A DNA stretch of 64,000 nt from Marinifilum_A sediminis (GTDB lineage Bacteria > Bacteroidota > Bacteroidia > Bacteroidales > Marinifilaceae), in contig CANMCX010000003.1 of the NCBI GenBank assembly GCA_947496465.1, positions 248,001-312,000 on the forward strand, given 5' to 3'. Below the pieces are notes generated by a model. The model was not told the origin of the DNA. It saw nothing but the letters and a program-made list of their open reading frames with translations, and did no database searches. How positions within the stretch are numbered: position 1 is the first letter of the stretch; every line of letters starts with the position of its first letter. This document shows positions 50,874 to 59,001 of this stretch, one piece after another. Made by a program: the position numbers and the translations under genes.

Positions 50874-51222
50874 CGATTACTTTTTAGTAATCGTTGAATC
50901 GTTATATTAATCATTATTTGTCGGCATTAATGATTCATAGCGATTGTTATTTTATCCCTTCTAGCTTTAAGCCCGAATCCACCATTATTTATTGGAAGAG
51001 CAATCAGTTCTATAATTTGAGTATTGAATTGTTCTATGATGCAGGAAGCATCAATTGCATTTTGTTCTAAATGGATATCTAGAATTTACACTCAGGTACA
51101 TCAAATTGTATTAGAGAGAATAAAATGTATACAGAAAACCATATTACTTAAAGCTATATTGTTATAGCGAGCTCTTATATGCTCGAAAGTTTAATGTGAA
51201 AGACTAACTAAAAATTAATTTC
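50874..51222 (+). ncRNA. Structured 5' leader of susC copy B (349 nt)
   Basis: P1 CGATTACT/AGTAATCG (50874-50893, loop TTTT); P2 50897-50945 with outer stem AATCGT/GCGATT, TAT/ATA, inner stem AATCATTA/TAATGATT and a loop containing TTGTCGGCA (50918-50926); linear block AGCTTTAAGCCCGAA at 50963-50977; P3 CGAGC/GCTCG (51168-51185), 37 bases before the ATG. The distances P1-to-ATG (349) and loop-to-linear-block (45) equal those of copy A, while the stem bases differ. The remaining part of the 680-base gap 50542-51222 contains no gene. Confidence 0.6.
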
Positions 51223-54200
51223 ATGAAAAGACTGATATTTATTGTTTGTGCTTTTATCATGTCAATTCAACTGATAAATGCCCAAACAAAACAGGTAACC
51301 GGTACTGTAACCGGAAGTGATGATGGTCTGGGACTCCCAGGAGTATCCGTTATTATCAAAGGAACAACTACAGGATCAAGTACCAATATTGATGGAAAAT
51401 ATGCTATTGATGCAAAAAGTACAGATATCTTGGTGTTCAGTTTTGTAGGAATGCAATCGCAGGAAGTATTAGTTGGTGATCAAAATGTAATCGACATTGT
51501 TTTAAGTGCACTTTCTGTTGGTATGGACGAGGTTGTTGTTGTGGCTTATGGTTCGCAGCGAAAAAGAGACTTAACAGGATCTGTTGCTGGTATAAAATCA
51601 GAACAATTAGAGAATGTTCCAATTCCGAGTTTTGAGAATGCCTTGCAAGGTCAAACTGCAGGTGTACAGATTAATACCAGTTCTCGTACAGGTGAGGCTA
51701 ATTCAGTGCGTATTCGAGGAACTTCATCTATAGGTGCTAGTTCTCAGCCATTATATGTTATCGATGGTGTTCCACAAGGAGATTATATTATTGGGTATAC
51801 AGGGAATAACACACAGCAATCACCATTGGCTAATATTAATCCAAACGATATAGAGTCTATTCAAGTTCTGAAAGATGCGGCATCTTCTTCATTATATGGT
51901 GCAAGAGCTTCTAACGGTGTAATTTTGATTACTACTAAGAGAGGTAAGGCTGGAAAAACTCAAATTGACTTTTCTTACTATGGTGGTATATTGAAGGAAA
52001 CCAATACGTTTGATGTTTTAAATGGAACTCAGTTTGCTGAACTTTGGAATGAGTCCAATTTTAATGCTGGAGATTCGGATCCTCAGATATTGGGAAGTCC
52101 GGAAGAACAAATCAATACTAATTGGTGGGATGCTGTATCAAGAACTGGTAGTATACACGAATGGAGTTTATCTGCTAGAGGAGGAAATGAAAAAACCCAA
52201 TTTTATACTGGGTTTAGTTATAGACAAGAGGAAGGTTATACTATTGGAGACGAATTTGATAGACTTTCAACCCGTGTAAACGTTGATCATAAATTCTCAG
52301 AGAAGTTGAAATTTGGTTCAAATATTGGTTTCTCTCGTGTTGTGAATCAAAGAATATCTAATAATAATTCTGTTTCGTCACCTTCTACGTCGGCATTTCT
52401 AAATTATCCAAATGTTCCTATATATGGAGATGGATCTGAACTTTATGGACCAGAAGGAACATTTTATGATGGAAGAGGGGTAAATGTATTTAATAATATT
52501 GCATATAATTTAGTAAAAGAAGATGAAGAAAATTCTCATGAGGCTATTACGATCCGACCATTCATTAACTTATTTGCCGAATATGAAATTATTCCTGATT
52601 TAGTTTTTAGATCAGAATGGGGATTGGATTATATCGATGTGTCGGAGAAAGTATTCTGGGGAGTTAATTCTGGTGACGGAGGTGGTTCCGGAGGTATTGG
52701 TCAGGCTCTTAGTTACAGAAGAACAAACTGGATTCAAACTCAAACTTTACGTTATTCAAAGACTTTTAATGAGGTGCATAACTTCTCTGCATTATTGGGT
52801 TTCTCTTATCAGGAAACTCGTTCTGAGAATTCAAATGTTACCGGAGAAGGATTTCCTAATAATGATTTAAGTTCGTTGGATAATGCTGCCAATATAACGA
52901 ATGGAGGTAGTTCTATTTCTGATGTTGCTCTTGATGGATATTTTTCCAGAATCAATTACAATTATGACAATAAATATTTTGCAGAATTTTCTTTGAGACG
53001 AGATGGTTCATCTCGATTTGGAGAAAATGATAAATATGCCTATTTCCCGGCAGGATCTTTAGCTTGGGTGGTTAGTGATGAAGATTTTTTGAGTGAAAAC
53101 GAATGGTTGACATTCCTAAAGGTACGTACTAGTTATGGTTTAACTGGTAATTCAGAAGTTTTATCAGATGCAACTTCAGAGGCCACAGGTGCAAATTTCC
53201 CATCAAGGGGATTGTATATTGGAGGATCTGATTATGCCGGACAACCGGGATTAGCACCTAGTCAGCTTGCAAATCCAGATTTAAAATGGGAGCAAACAGC
53301 TCAGTTTAATGTAGGTTTAAATATTGGTTTATTTAATAATAGAGTTGAGCTTGAAGCCGATTACTACATTAAGAAAACAAAAGACTTATTGTTGAATGTC
53401 ATTTTACCATCGGTTAGTGGTTACGAGGACTATTTTGATAATATTGGTAAACTGGAAAACAAAGGATTCGAATTTAATTTGAATACTCGAAATTTTGTCA
53501 AAGATTTTAAATGGAATACTAACTTTAATATTGCGTTTAATAGGAACAAAATTACCAATCTAGATGGTCAAATTATTACAAATGGTATTTCTAGAGCAAT
53601 TGAAGGAGAGCCGATTGGTGTTTTCTTTACAGTAAAGTATGCTGGTGTTGATCCCGATAATGGTAATGCGTTGTATTACGATTTGGATGGAAACAAAACC
53701 AGTACTTATAGTGATGAATTCAGACAGATTGTTGGAGATCCAAATCCGGATTTTACTGGTGGTTTGACAAATACTTTCTCTTATAAGGGAGTCGATCTAA
53801 GTGTTCTTTTACAATTTGTTTATGGTAATGACATTTATCGTGATGCAGGTAGATTTGTATCTAATAATGCAAATAGTATTTGGAATCAATCAGTTGATCA
53901 GTTAAATAGATGGCAGAAGCCTGGAGATATCACTGATGTACCTAGAGCTGAACTATTTTCAGGAAATGGATCTGGACGTTCTTCACGTTGGATTGAAGAT
54001 GGATCTTATTTAAGGGTTAAGAATATTACTCTTGGTTACACTTTACCTAAAACTATTGTAGAACGTTTACACCTTAGAAATGTTAGAATTTTTGCGCAGG
54101 CTCAGAACTGGTTTACTTTCGATGATTATAGTGGACATGACCCTGAGGTTAGCTCTGAAGGAACTGTAAATATTGGACAAGGACAAGATTTTTTCCAGGC

Positions 54201-54246
54201 ACCTCCTTCAAAAACATTAACATTTGGAGTAAATATTGGCTTATAA
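51223..54246 (+). CDS. SusC/RagA family TonB-dependent outer-membrane transporter (copy B)
   Basis: 1007 residues with the same layout as copy A: signal peptide (LIFIVCAFIMSIQLINAQT), carboxypeptidase-regulatory-like domain (GTVTGSDDGLGLPGVSVIIKGTT), DEVVVVAYG, plug (LYVIDGVPQG, DAASSSLYGARASNGVILITTK) and a barrel ending TFGVNIGL. The N-terminal domains are well conserved with copy A; the barrel and loops have diverged. The upstream 349 bases are also related. It should work with the SusD encoded 16 bases downstream. Substrate not determined; peptide import is inferred from neighbours only. Confidence 0.95.
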   Translation: MKRLIFIVCAFIMSIQLINAQTKQVTGTVTGSDDGLGLPGVSVIIKGTTTGSSTNIDGKYAIDAKSTDILVFSFVGMQSQEVLVGDQNVIDIVLSALSVGMDEVVVVAYGSQRKRDLTGSVAGIKSEQLENVPIPSFENALQGQTAGVQINTSSRTGEANSVRIRGTSSIGASSQPLYVIDGVPQGDYIIGYTGNNTQQSPLANINPNDIESIQVLKDAASSSLYGARASNGVILITTKRGKAGKTQIDFSYYGGILKETNTFDVLNGTQFAELWNESNFNAGDSDPQILGSPEEQINTNWWDAVSRTGSIHEWSLSARGGNEKTQFYTGFSYRQEEGYTIGDEFDRLSTRVNVDHKFSEKLKFGSNIGFSRVVNQRISNNNSVSSPSTSAFLNYPNVPIYGDGSELYGPEGTFYDGRGVNVFNNIAYNLVKEDEENSHEAITIRPFINLFAEYEIIPDLVFRSEWGLDYIDVSEKVFWGVNSGDGGGSGGIGQALSYRRTNWIQTQTLRYSKTFNEVHNFSALLGFSYQETRSENSNVTGEGFPNNDLSSLDNAANITNGGSSISDVALDGYFSRINYNYDNKYFAEFSLRRDGSSRFGENDKYAYFPAGSLAWVVSDEDFLSENEWLTFLKVRTSYGLTGNSEVLSDATSEATGANFPSRGLYIGGSDYAGQPGLAPSQLANPDLKWEQTAQFNVGLNIGLFNNRVELEADYYIKKTKDLLLNVILPSVSGYEDYFDNIGKLENKGFEFNLNTRNFVKDFKWNTNFNIAFNRNKITNLDGQIITNGISRAIEGEPIGVFFTVKYAGVDPDNGNALYYDLDGNKTSTYSDEFRQIVGDPNPDFTGGLTNTFSYKGVDLSVLLQFVYGNDIYRDAGRFVSNNANSIWNQSVDQLNRWQKPGDITDVPRAELFSGNGSGRSSRWIEDGSYLRVKNITLGYTLPKTIVERLHLRNVRIFAQAQNWFTFDDYSGHDPEVSSEGTVNIGQGQDFFQAPPSKTLTFGVNIGL

Positions 54247-54262
54247 CTTAAAAACTATAATC

Positions 54263-55642
54263 ATGAAAAAAATATATTTAATCGTGGTGTTTTTTCTGGC
54301 AATCTTTACTTCATGTGAGGATGAGTTGGACACAACACCTTTTCAATCAGTTGATGATAATGCTGTGTTTACCACATTGCAAGGGTTTGAAAATGCAGTA
54401 GCAGGTGTTTACGATGGATTACAAGATGCAGATGTGTATGGGGCAAATGTGATTCAGGATGCTGAAGTGAAGGCTCAATATGTAATTTGGGGTGGATCAT
54501 TTACCAGTTACTCAGAAATTGCATCCAAGACAATGGCAACAGTTAACGCAGAATCTACTCGATTATGGGTAGATGGATATGATGTAATAAACCGTGCCAA
54601 TAAGGTACTAGATGCTTTAGTTGATGGACTTGATGATCCTGCTTTTTTGGCTGTGCAAGATCGTATTAAAGGAGAAGTTTTATTTGCACGCGCCATTACA
54701 TATTATGAATTGGTGAGAAATTTTGGACTTCCTTATAATTCAGGCTCAGCTTCTGATCCCGGTGTACCAATTATTTTAACAGGAACTTCTGATGTAAGTG
54801 ATGCACAAGTTGGTTCAACTAGGGCAACCGTGAGTGAAGTATTTAGTCAAATAGTGAGCGATTTAGAGGATGCTGAAACTTTATTACCAGCTGCAGCTGC
54901 TTTCGAAAGAGTAAGCATGTATTCTGCAAAAGCATTTCTAGCTCGAGTTTATTTGACTATGAAGGATTATACCAATGCAAATAATTATGCCAATGATGTA
55001 ATTGACAATGGCGGATTCTCATTAGATGGAAATCCTGCAAGTTCATTTGGACCTGCTAGTTCGCTTGAATCTGTATTTGCAATAGTTCACACTTCCACAG
55101 ATAATTTATCTAATACGAATGCAGGTTTGAACGACTACTTCTCACCAACCGAGAGAGCGGATATTTCAATACCTCAGAGTACCTTAGATTTATTTCCAGC
55201 TGGAGATGCAAGGTTGAGCTCATTGTTTATGGAAGATGATGATCAGATGTGGTCAAACAAGTGGATTGCGGATGATGCCAATCTTCCTATTATTAGGCTA
55301 GCAGAAATGTATTTGATTAGTGCTGAGTCATTGTATGAGTCAGGAGGAAGTGAAGATGATGCAACCGACATGTTAAATGTGATTAGAAATAGAGCAAACT
55401 TAGCCGATATATCCGTGACAGGTATGGATTTAAGGGATTCCATCAGAATGGAATTCATCAGAGAGTTTATTGCTGAAGGTCATGCAGTGTATGATCTTCA
55501 AAGATGGCAATTGCCTGTCGGTTATAGTCTTGCGACGCGAGCCGGAGAAACTGTACCTTGGAATGCTCCAAGTCTGGTTTTTCCTATTCCTCAAAGGGAA
55601 ATTGATGTGAATGATAATCTTTCCCAAAATCCCGGATATTAA
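54263..55642 (+). CDS. SusD/RagB family surface lipoprotein (copy B)
   Basis: 459 residues from ATG 54263, which starts a lipoprotein signal (KKIYLIVVFFLAIFTSCEDEL). A TTG 27 bases earlier is in frame but overlaps susC. SusD features: GEVLFARAITYYELVRNFGLPYN, TRATVSEVFSQIVSDLEDAETLLP, YSAKAFLARVYLTMKDYTNANNYANDVI and the C-terminal SIRMEFIREFIAEGHAVYDLQRW, VFPIPQREIDVNDNLSQNPGY. It partners the SusC of copy B. The last residues (PIPxREMDVNDNL) are almost the same as in copy A. Confidence 0.94.
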   Translation: MKKIYLIVVFFLAIFTSCEDELDTTPFQSVDDNAVFTTLQGFENAVAGVYDGLQDADVYGANVIQDAEVKAQYVIWGGSFTSYSEIASKTMATVNAESTRLWVDGYDVINRANKVLDALVDGLDDPAFLAVQDRIKGEVLFARAITYYELVRNFGLPYNSGSASDPGVPIILTGTSDVSDAQVGSTRATVSEVFSQIVSDLEDAETLLPAAAAFERVSMYSAKAFLARVYLTMKDYTNANNYANDVIDNGGFSLDGNPASSFGPASSLESVFAIVHTSTDNLSNTNAGLNDYFSPTERADISIPQSTLDLFPAGDARLSSLFMEDDDQMWSNKWIADDANLPIIRLAEMYLISAESLYESGGSEDDATDMLNVIRNRANLADISVTGMDLRDSIRMEFIREFIAEGHAVYDLQRWQLPVGYSLATRAGETVPWNAPSLVFPIPQREIDVNDNLSQNPGY

Positions 55643-55666
55643 TTCCAAAAGGTTAGTAGAATTAAA

Positions 55667-55693
55667 AAGGGGCTCATGTGAGCCCCTTTACTT
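55667..55693. terminator. Terminator after susD copy B
   Basis: Stem AAAGGGGCTCA (55667-55677) with TGAGCCCCTTT (55680-55690), identical to the one of copy A. It lies between convergent susD and yfcC and probably works for both. Confidence 0.88.
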
Positions 55694-55703
55694 ATATAGT
55701 TTT

Positions 55704-57299
55704 TTAGAATCCGTTTAGTTCCATAGTTACTGTTGGAATAAGTAGTAGTAATCCTAAAAGAAGCAGAATTGCCATAAATCCACCTATCCATTTTACCCAT
55801 TTGTCATATGGGATTTTTGCTACTCCAAGAACTCCAATTAATACTCCCGAAGTTGGAGTGATCATATTGGTAAAACCATCACCAAATTGGAAAGCCATAA
55901 CCGTTGCCTGACGAGGAACTCCAATTAAATCGGAGAATTGCGACATCATTGGCATGGTTAAAGCAGCTTTTGCTGAACCTGATGGAATGATAACGTTAAT
56001 GAAATTTTGTATCAGATACATGATAGAAACTGAAGCCATTTTTCCAAAATCATTCATCGATTGTGAGATGTAGTAAAGGATGGAATCAATTACATTACCA
56101 TCTTCTAATACAATAAGGATACCGCCTGCCAAACCAACAATCATAGCTGCCGAAAGGATATCTCTAGAACCTTCAAGGAATAAATGAGTGATTTCGTTTG
56201 CTGTATTGTTGAAAGCAATACCTGAGAAGATACCCATGGCAAAGAACAACGTAGCAATTTCCATAATGTACCAACCATATCCCATTACACCAACAATAAG
56301 GTATATGATGGTGAAAAGAAGTAGATTCAAAATATAGAAATGCACTGATTTTCTTAGAGACATAAGCCCCAAAATAGCGAACAGACCTGTCACTATCGGA
56401 AGAACGTAGGTAGTCATTTCTGAATTACCAACTTTCAAGGTGCTTTGTGGGTAGTGATAAGAAAATACCACCATGGTAATCAGAAGAATGAAATAAGTAA
56501 GCCAAGCTGATTTTGGAGTGTAGAATTCCAATTCTTCCATATCCACATCGTTGTGTTTTCTCCAATATTCATCATCGGTATAAACTAACGATTTTGTTGG
56601 GTCCTTGCGAATTTTTGCCGCATATCTTAGTATAAATGCAAATCCAATTACATTAATTACCACCCAGCAGAATAGACGATATTCAATACCAGAGAACACT
56701 GGTAGGTTAGATAAACCTTGCGCAATACCAATAGTGAAAGGATTCAGAAGTGCTCCTGCAAACCCAAGTCCGGCAGCAACAAAGCAAATACATACACCCA
56801 CAATAGAATCGTAGCCCATTTTTATAGACATTGGCACAAAGATGATAACGAATGCAATGGTTTCCTCACTCATACCAAAGGTGGCGCCAAAGGCACTAAA
56901 CACCAGCATGATTAAAGTTAGGATGATATTGTTTACCCCAATTTTCCGGATGGCTTTATTCTTTTCGAGCTTTTGCGTGAATTTTAGGAAGGAATAAATA
57001 CCAACATCGATAGACTTGCTGGCATTCATGATCCAGAATGCGCCACCAATCACTAAAATAAACATGATGATATCGGCTTTGTCAACGAATCCTTCGAAGA
57101 AAGAAGAGAATATCTCCCAAGATTGCCCCTGGCTTTCGATTTCATGATAGGATCCCTGAACGATAACTTCTCGATCGGTTCCATTCACATTAACTGTAGT
57201 TCTGTCGAACTCTCCTCCAGGAATTACCCATGTTAAAATTGCAGATAGAACCACTATTGCAAATACAATTACATAGGTATGTGGTATTTTTTTAAACAT
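55704..57299 (-). CDS. yfcC: YfcC family (DcuC-like) inner-membrane transporter
   Basis: 531 residues. The N-terminus KIPHTYVIVFAIVVLSAILTWVIPGGEFDR (PGGxF) and the C-terminal half NFINVIIPSGSAKAALTMPMMSQFSDLIGVPRQATVMAFQFGDGFTNMITPTSG are signatures of this group (PF03606, C4-dicarboxylate anaerobic carrier-like). About 12 to 14 transmembrane segments are seen. Members have been connected with short-chain acids, basic amino acids or peptides, so the substrate is open. It is divergent from hutI and may carry a compound feeding histidine breakdown. Its 3' end is repeated as a remnant at 50314-50541. Confidence 0.9.
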   Translation of the reverse strand: MFKKIPHTYVIVFAIVVLSAILTWVIPGGEFDRTTVNVNGTDREVIVQGSYHEIESQGQSWEIFSSFFEGFVDKADIIMFILVIGGAFWIMNASKSIDVGIYSFLKFTQKLEKNKAIRKIGVNNIILTLIMLVFSAFGATFGMSEETIAFVIIFVPMSIKMGYDSIVGVCICFVAAGLGFAGALLNPFTIGIAQGLSNLPVFSGIEYRLFCWVVINVIGFAFILRYAAKIRKDPTKSLVYTDDEYWRKHNDVDMEELEFYTPKSAWLTYFILLITMVVFSYHYPQSTLKVGNSEMTTYVLPIVTGLFAILGLMSLRKSVHFYILNLLLFTIIYLIVGVMGYGWYIMEIATLFFAMGIFSGIAFNNTANEITHLFLEGSRDILSAAMIVGLAGGILIVLEDGNVIDSILYYISQSMNDFGKMASVSIMYLIQNFINVIIPSGSAKAALTMPMMSQFSDLIGVPRQATVMAFQFGDGFTNMITPTSGVLIGVLGVAKIPYDKWVKWIGGFMAILLLLGLLLLIPTVTMELNGF

Positions 57300-57343
57300 T
57301 TGTATTGATTTAGGTATAGTATCAAATTAAAAGTGTTGATGCT

Positions 57344-57410
57344 CTCACTTTCAGTGAGGGTATCAATTGCTAATAATAACTGAGAACCTCACTTTGAGTG
57401 AGACCCTCAG
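57344..57410. promoter_or_regulatory. Twin palindromic operator candidates between yfcC and hutI
   Basis: CTCACT-TTC-AGTGAG (57344-57358) and CTCACT-TTG-AGTGAG (57388-57402) are nearly identical 15-base palindromes, 44 bases apart. The second is enclosed by a further CTGAG/CTCAG pair (57380-57410). They lie in the 291-base divergent region, 45-111 bases upstream of the yfcC start and upstream of the hutI promoter. A dimeric repressor or activator sensing histidine or urocanate would be a natural reader. No regulator gene is adjacent. Confidence 0.5.
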
Positions 57411-57495
57411 CTAAATTGTTTTTGAATGCGTAAAAATAGAAAAATATCAAGATAATTGGAGCATCAAAATAATATTAAAAGGCATATCGAAAAGG

Positions 57496-57527
57496 TTTGC
57501 AATTTGTCCAATTTTCCCTAATATTTG
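57496..57527 (+). promoter_or_regulatory. Candidate promoter of hutI
   Basis: TTTG (57496-57499), 20 bases, then AATATTTG (57520-57527), one mismatch from TANNTTTG. The hutI ATG at 57591 would give a leader of about 57 bases. Confidence 0.45.
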
Positions 57528-57590
57528 CATATTCGAATATTAGTATTAATTGCTAAGTTCGAAAATCATAAATTATACAATACTACCAAT

Positions 57591-58844
57591 ATGAAGTTGT
57601 TGATTAGCAATATAAAAACCTTAGTTCAGGTTGAAGAAAATCCACGTAAATGGGTGGCTGGAACTGATATGGCAAACTTAAATTGCATTGATAATGCATA
57701 TTTACTGATTGAAGATGAAAAGATAGCTGATTTCGGTAAAATGGAAGATGTGCCAAATTACGACGAATTAGAAGGATTCGATCAGGTAGAAGAAATTGAT
57801 GCTACCGGACGAATGGTATTCCCATCTTTCTGCGATTCGCATACCCATTTGGTTTATGCCGGAAGTCGCGAAATTGAGTATACCGATAAAATTAAAGGTC
57901 TTTCTTATGAGGAGATTGCAAAGCGTGGTGGTGGAATTTTAAATTCAGCCAAGCGCATGCACGATGCTACTGAAGATGAATTGTATGCATCAGCAATGGA
58001 ACGTATTCACGAAATCATTAGCATGGGAACCGGTGCTGTTGAAATCAAGAGTGGATATGGTTTGACTGTTGAAGATGAGTTGAAGATGCTTCGCGTAATC
58101 AAGCGAATTAAAGAAACCACACCTTTAACTATTAAGGCAAGCTTTTTGGGAGCTCATGCTGTTCCTGCTGAATACAAAGGTCGTCAGGGAGAGTATGTTG
58201 ATTTGGTAATCAACGAAATGATTCCAATGGTTGCTGCCGAAGAATTGGCTGATTATATTGATGTATTCTGCGATAAAGGATTTTTCACTGTAGAGGAAAC
58301 TGATCGTATTTTGAATGCTGGAATGAAACACGGAATGCGTCCAAAAATCCATGCCAATGAATTGGATTATTCAGGAGGTATTCAGGTAGGAGTGAAGTAC
58401 AATGCTCTTTCGGTTGATCATCTTGAGTTTGTAGGAGATGCAGAGATTGAGTGCTTAAAGAAATCTGAAACTATGCCAACTGTTTTGCCTGGTGCAGCTT
58501 TCTTTTTAAACATGGTCTGTTCTCCTGTTCGCAACATGATGAACGCAGGATTACCAGTTGCTTTGGCTTCTGATTTCAATCCGGGATCATCTCCATCGGG
58601 TAATATGAAATTCATCATGTCACTGGCATGTATCAACTACAAGATGTTGCCACAGGAAGCTGTAAATGCTACTACAATTAACTCGGCTTACGCAATGGGC
58701 GTTCAGGAAGAGTTAGGAAGTATTGCCAAAGGTAAAATTGCCAATGTATTCATCACCAAAGAAATTCCATCTATCGAGTTCATGCCATATGCTTATGGTA
58801 GCAATCTGATTGATGCTGTGATTTTAAGAGGGCAAAGACTTTAA
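57591..58844 (+). CDS. hutI: Imidazolonepropionase
   Basis: 417 residues from ATG 57591; the 22 extra codons upstream in the same frame are not family-like. Amidohydrolase metal site: CDSHTHLVYAG. Other motifs are SGYGLTVEDELKML, ASFLGAHAVPAEYKGR, DVFCDKGFFTVEET, KIHANELDYSGG, SVDHLEFV and ASDFNPGSSPSGNM. The enzyme opens 4-imidazolone-5-propionate to N-formimino-L-glutamate, the third step of histidine degradation. The product is the substrate of the protein encoded next. hutH and hutU are not in the window. Confidence 0.96.
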   Translation: MKLLISNIKTLVQVEENPRKWVAGTDMANLNCIDNAYLLIEDEKIADFGKMEDVPNYDELEGFDQVEEIDATGRMVFPSFCDSHTHLVYAGSREIEYTDKIKGLSYEEIAKRGGGILNSAKRMHDATEDELYASAMERIHEIISMGTGAVEIKSGYGLTVEDELKMLRVIKRIKETTPLTIKASFLGAHAVPAEYKGRQGEYVDLVINEMIPMVAAEELADYIDVFCDKGFFTVEETDRILNAGMKHGMRPKIHANELDYSGGIQVGVKYNALSVDHLEFVGDAEIECLKKSETMPTVLPGAAFFLNMVCSPVRNMMNAGLPVALASDFNPGSSPSGNMKFIMSLACINYKMLPQEAVNATTINSAYAMGVQEELGSIAKGKIANVFITKEIPSIEFMPYAYGSNLIDAVILRGQRL

Positions 58845-58850
58845 GAATAA

Positions 58851-58903
58851 ACGCTAAGACGGAAAGACACAAAGAAAAATTTAGCGTCTTCGTGTCTTTG
58901 CGT
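58851..58903. repeat. Imperfect inverted repeat of the ACGCAAAGACAC type
   Basis: Arms 58851-58874 and 58880-58903 (24 bases each, 17 complementary) lie right after the hutI stop. The right arm reversed starts ACGCAAAGACACGAAGACGC, a periodic A/G/C motif recognised in intergenic repeats of many bacteria. It can form a long hairpin between hutI and ftcD. Confidence 0.6.
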
Positions 58904-59001
58904 TGAATTTGAAACAAATAAATCAATAATAAAATATCTACTATCAGTAATCTTGAGACTTTATTCTTGCTACTTGATACTAGATTAACACAAACACTAT
59001 A

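Larger units (their letters stand above)
50640..55940. repeat. Tandem duplication unit B (leader-susC-susD-terminator-yfcC 3' part)
   Basis: Second copy of the block described at 45245-50541. The right edge of homology is inside the complete yfcC gene, near codon 455 from its start. The gap 50542-50639 between the two units is unrelated A+T-rich sequence. Confidence 0.85.

Noticed and set aside
45245..55940. Composite transposon carrying susCD
   Set aside because: No transposase, terminal inverted repeats or target duplication; a plain tandem duplication explains the shared flanks.
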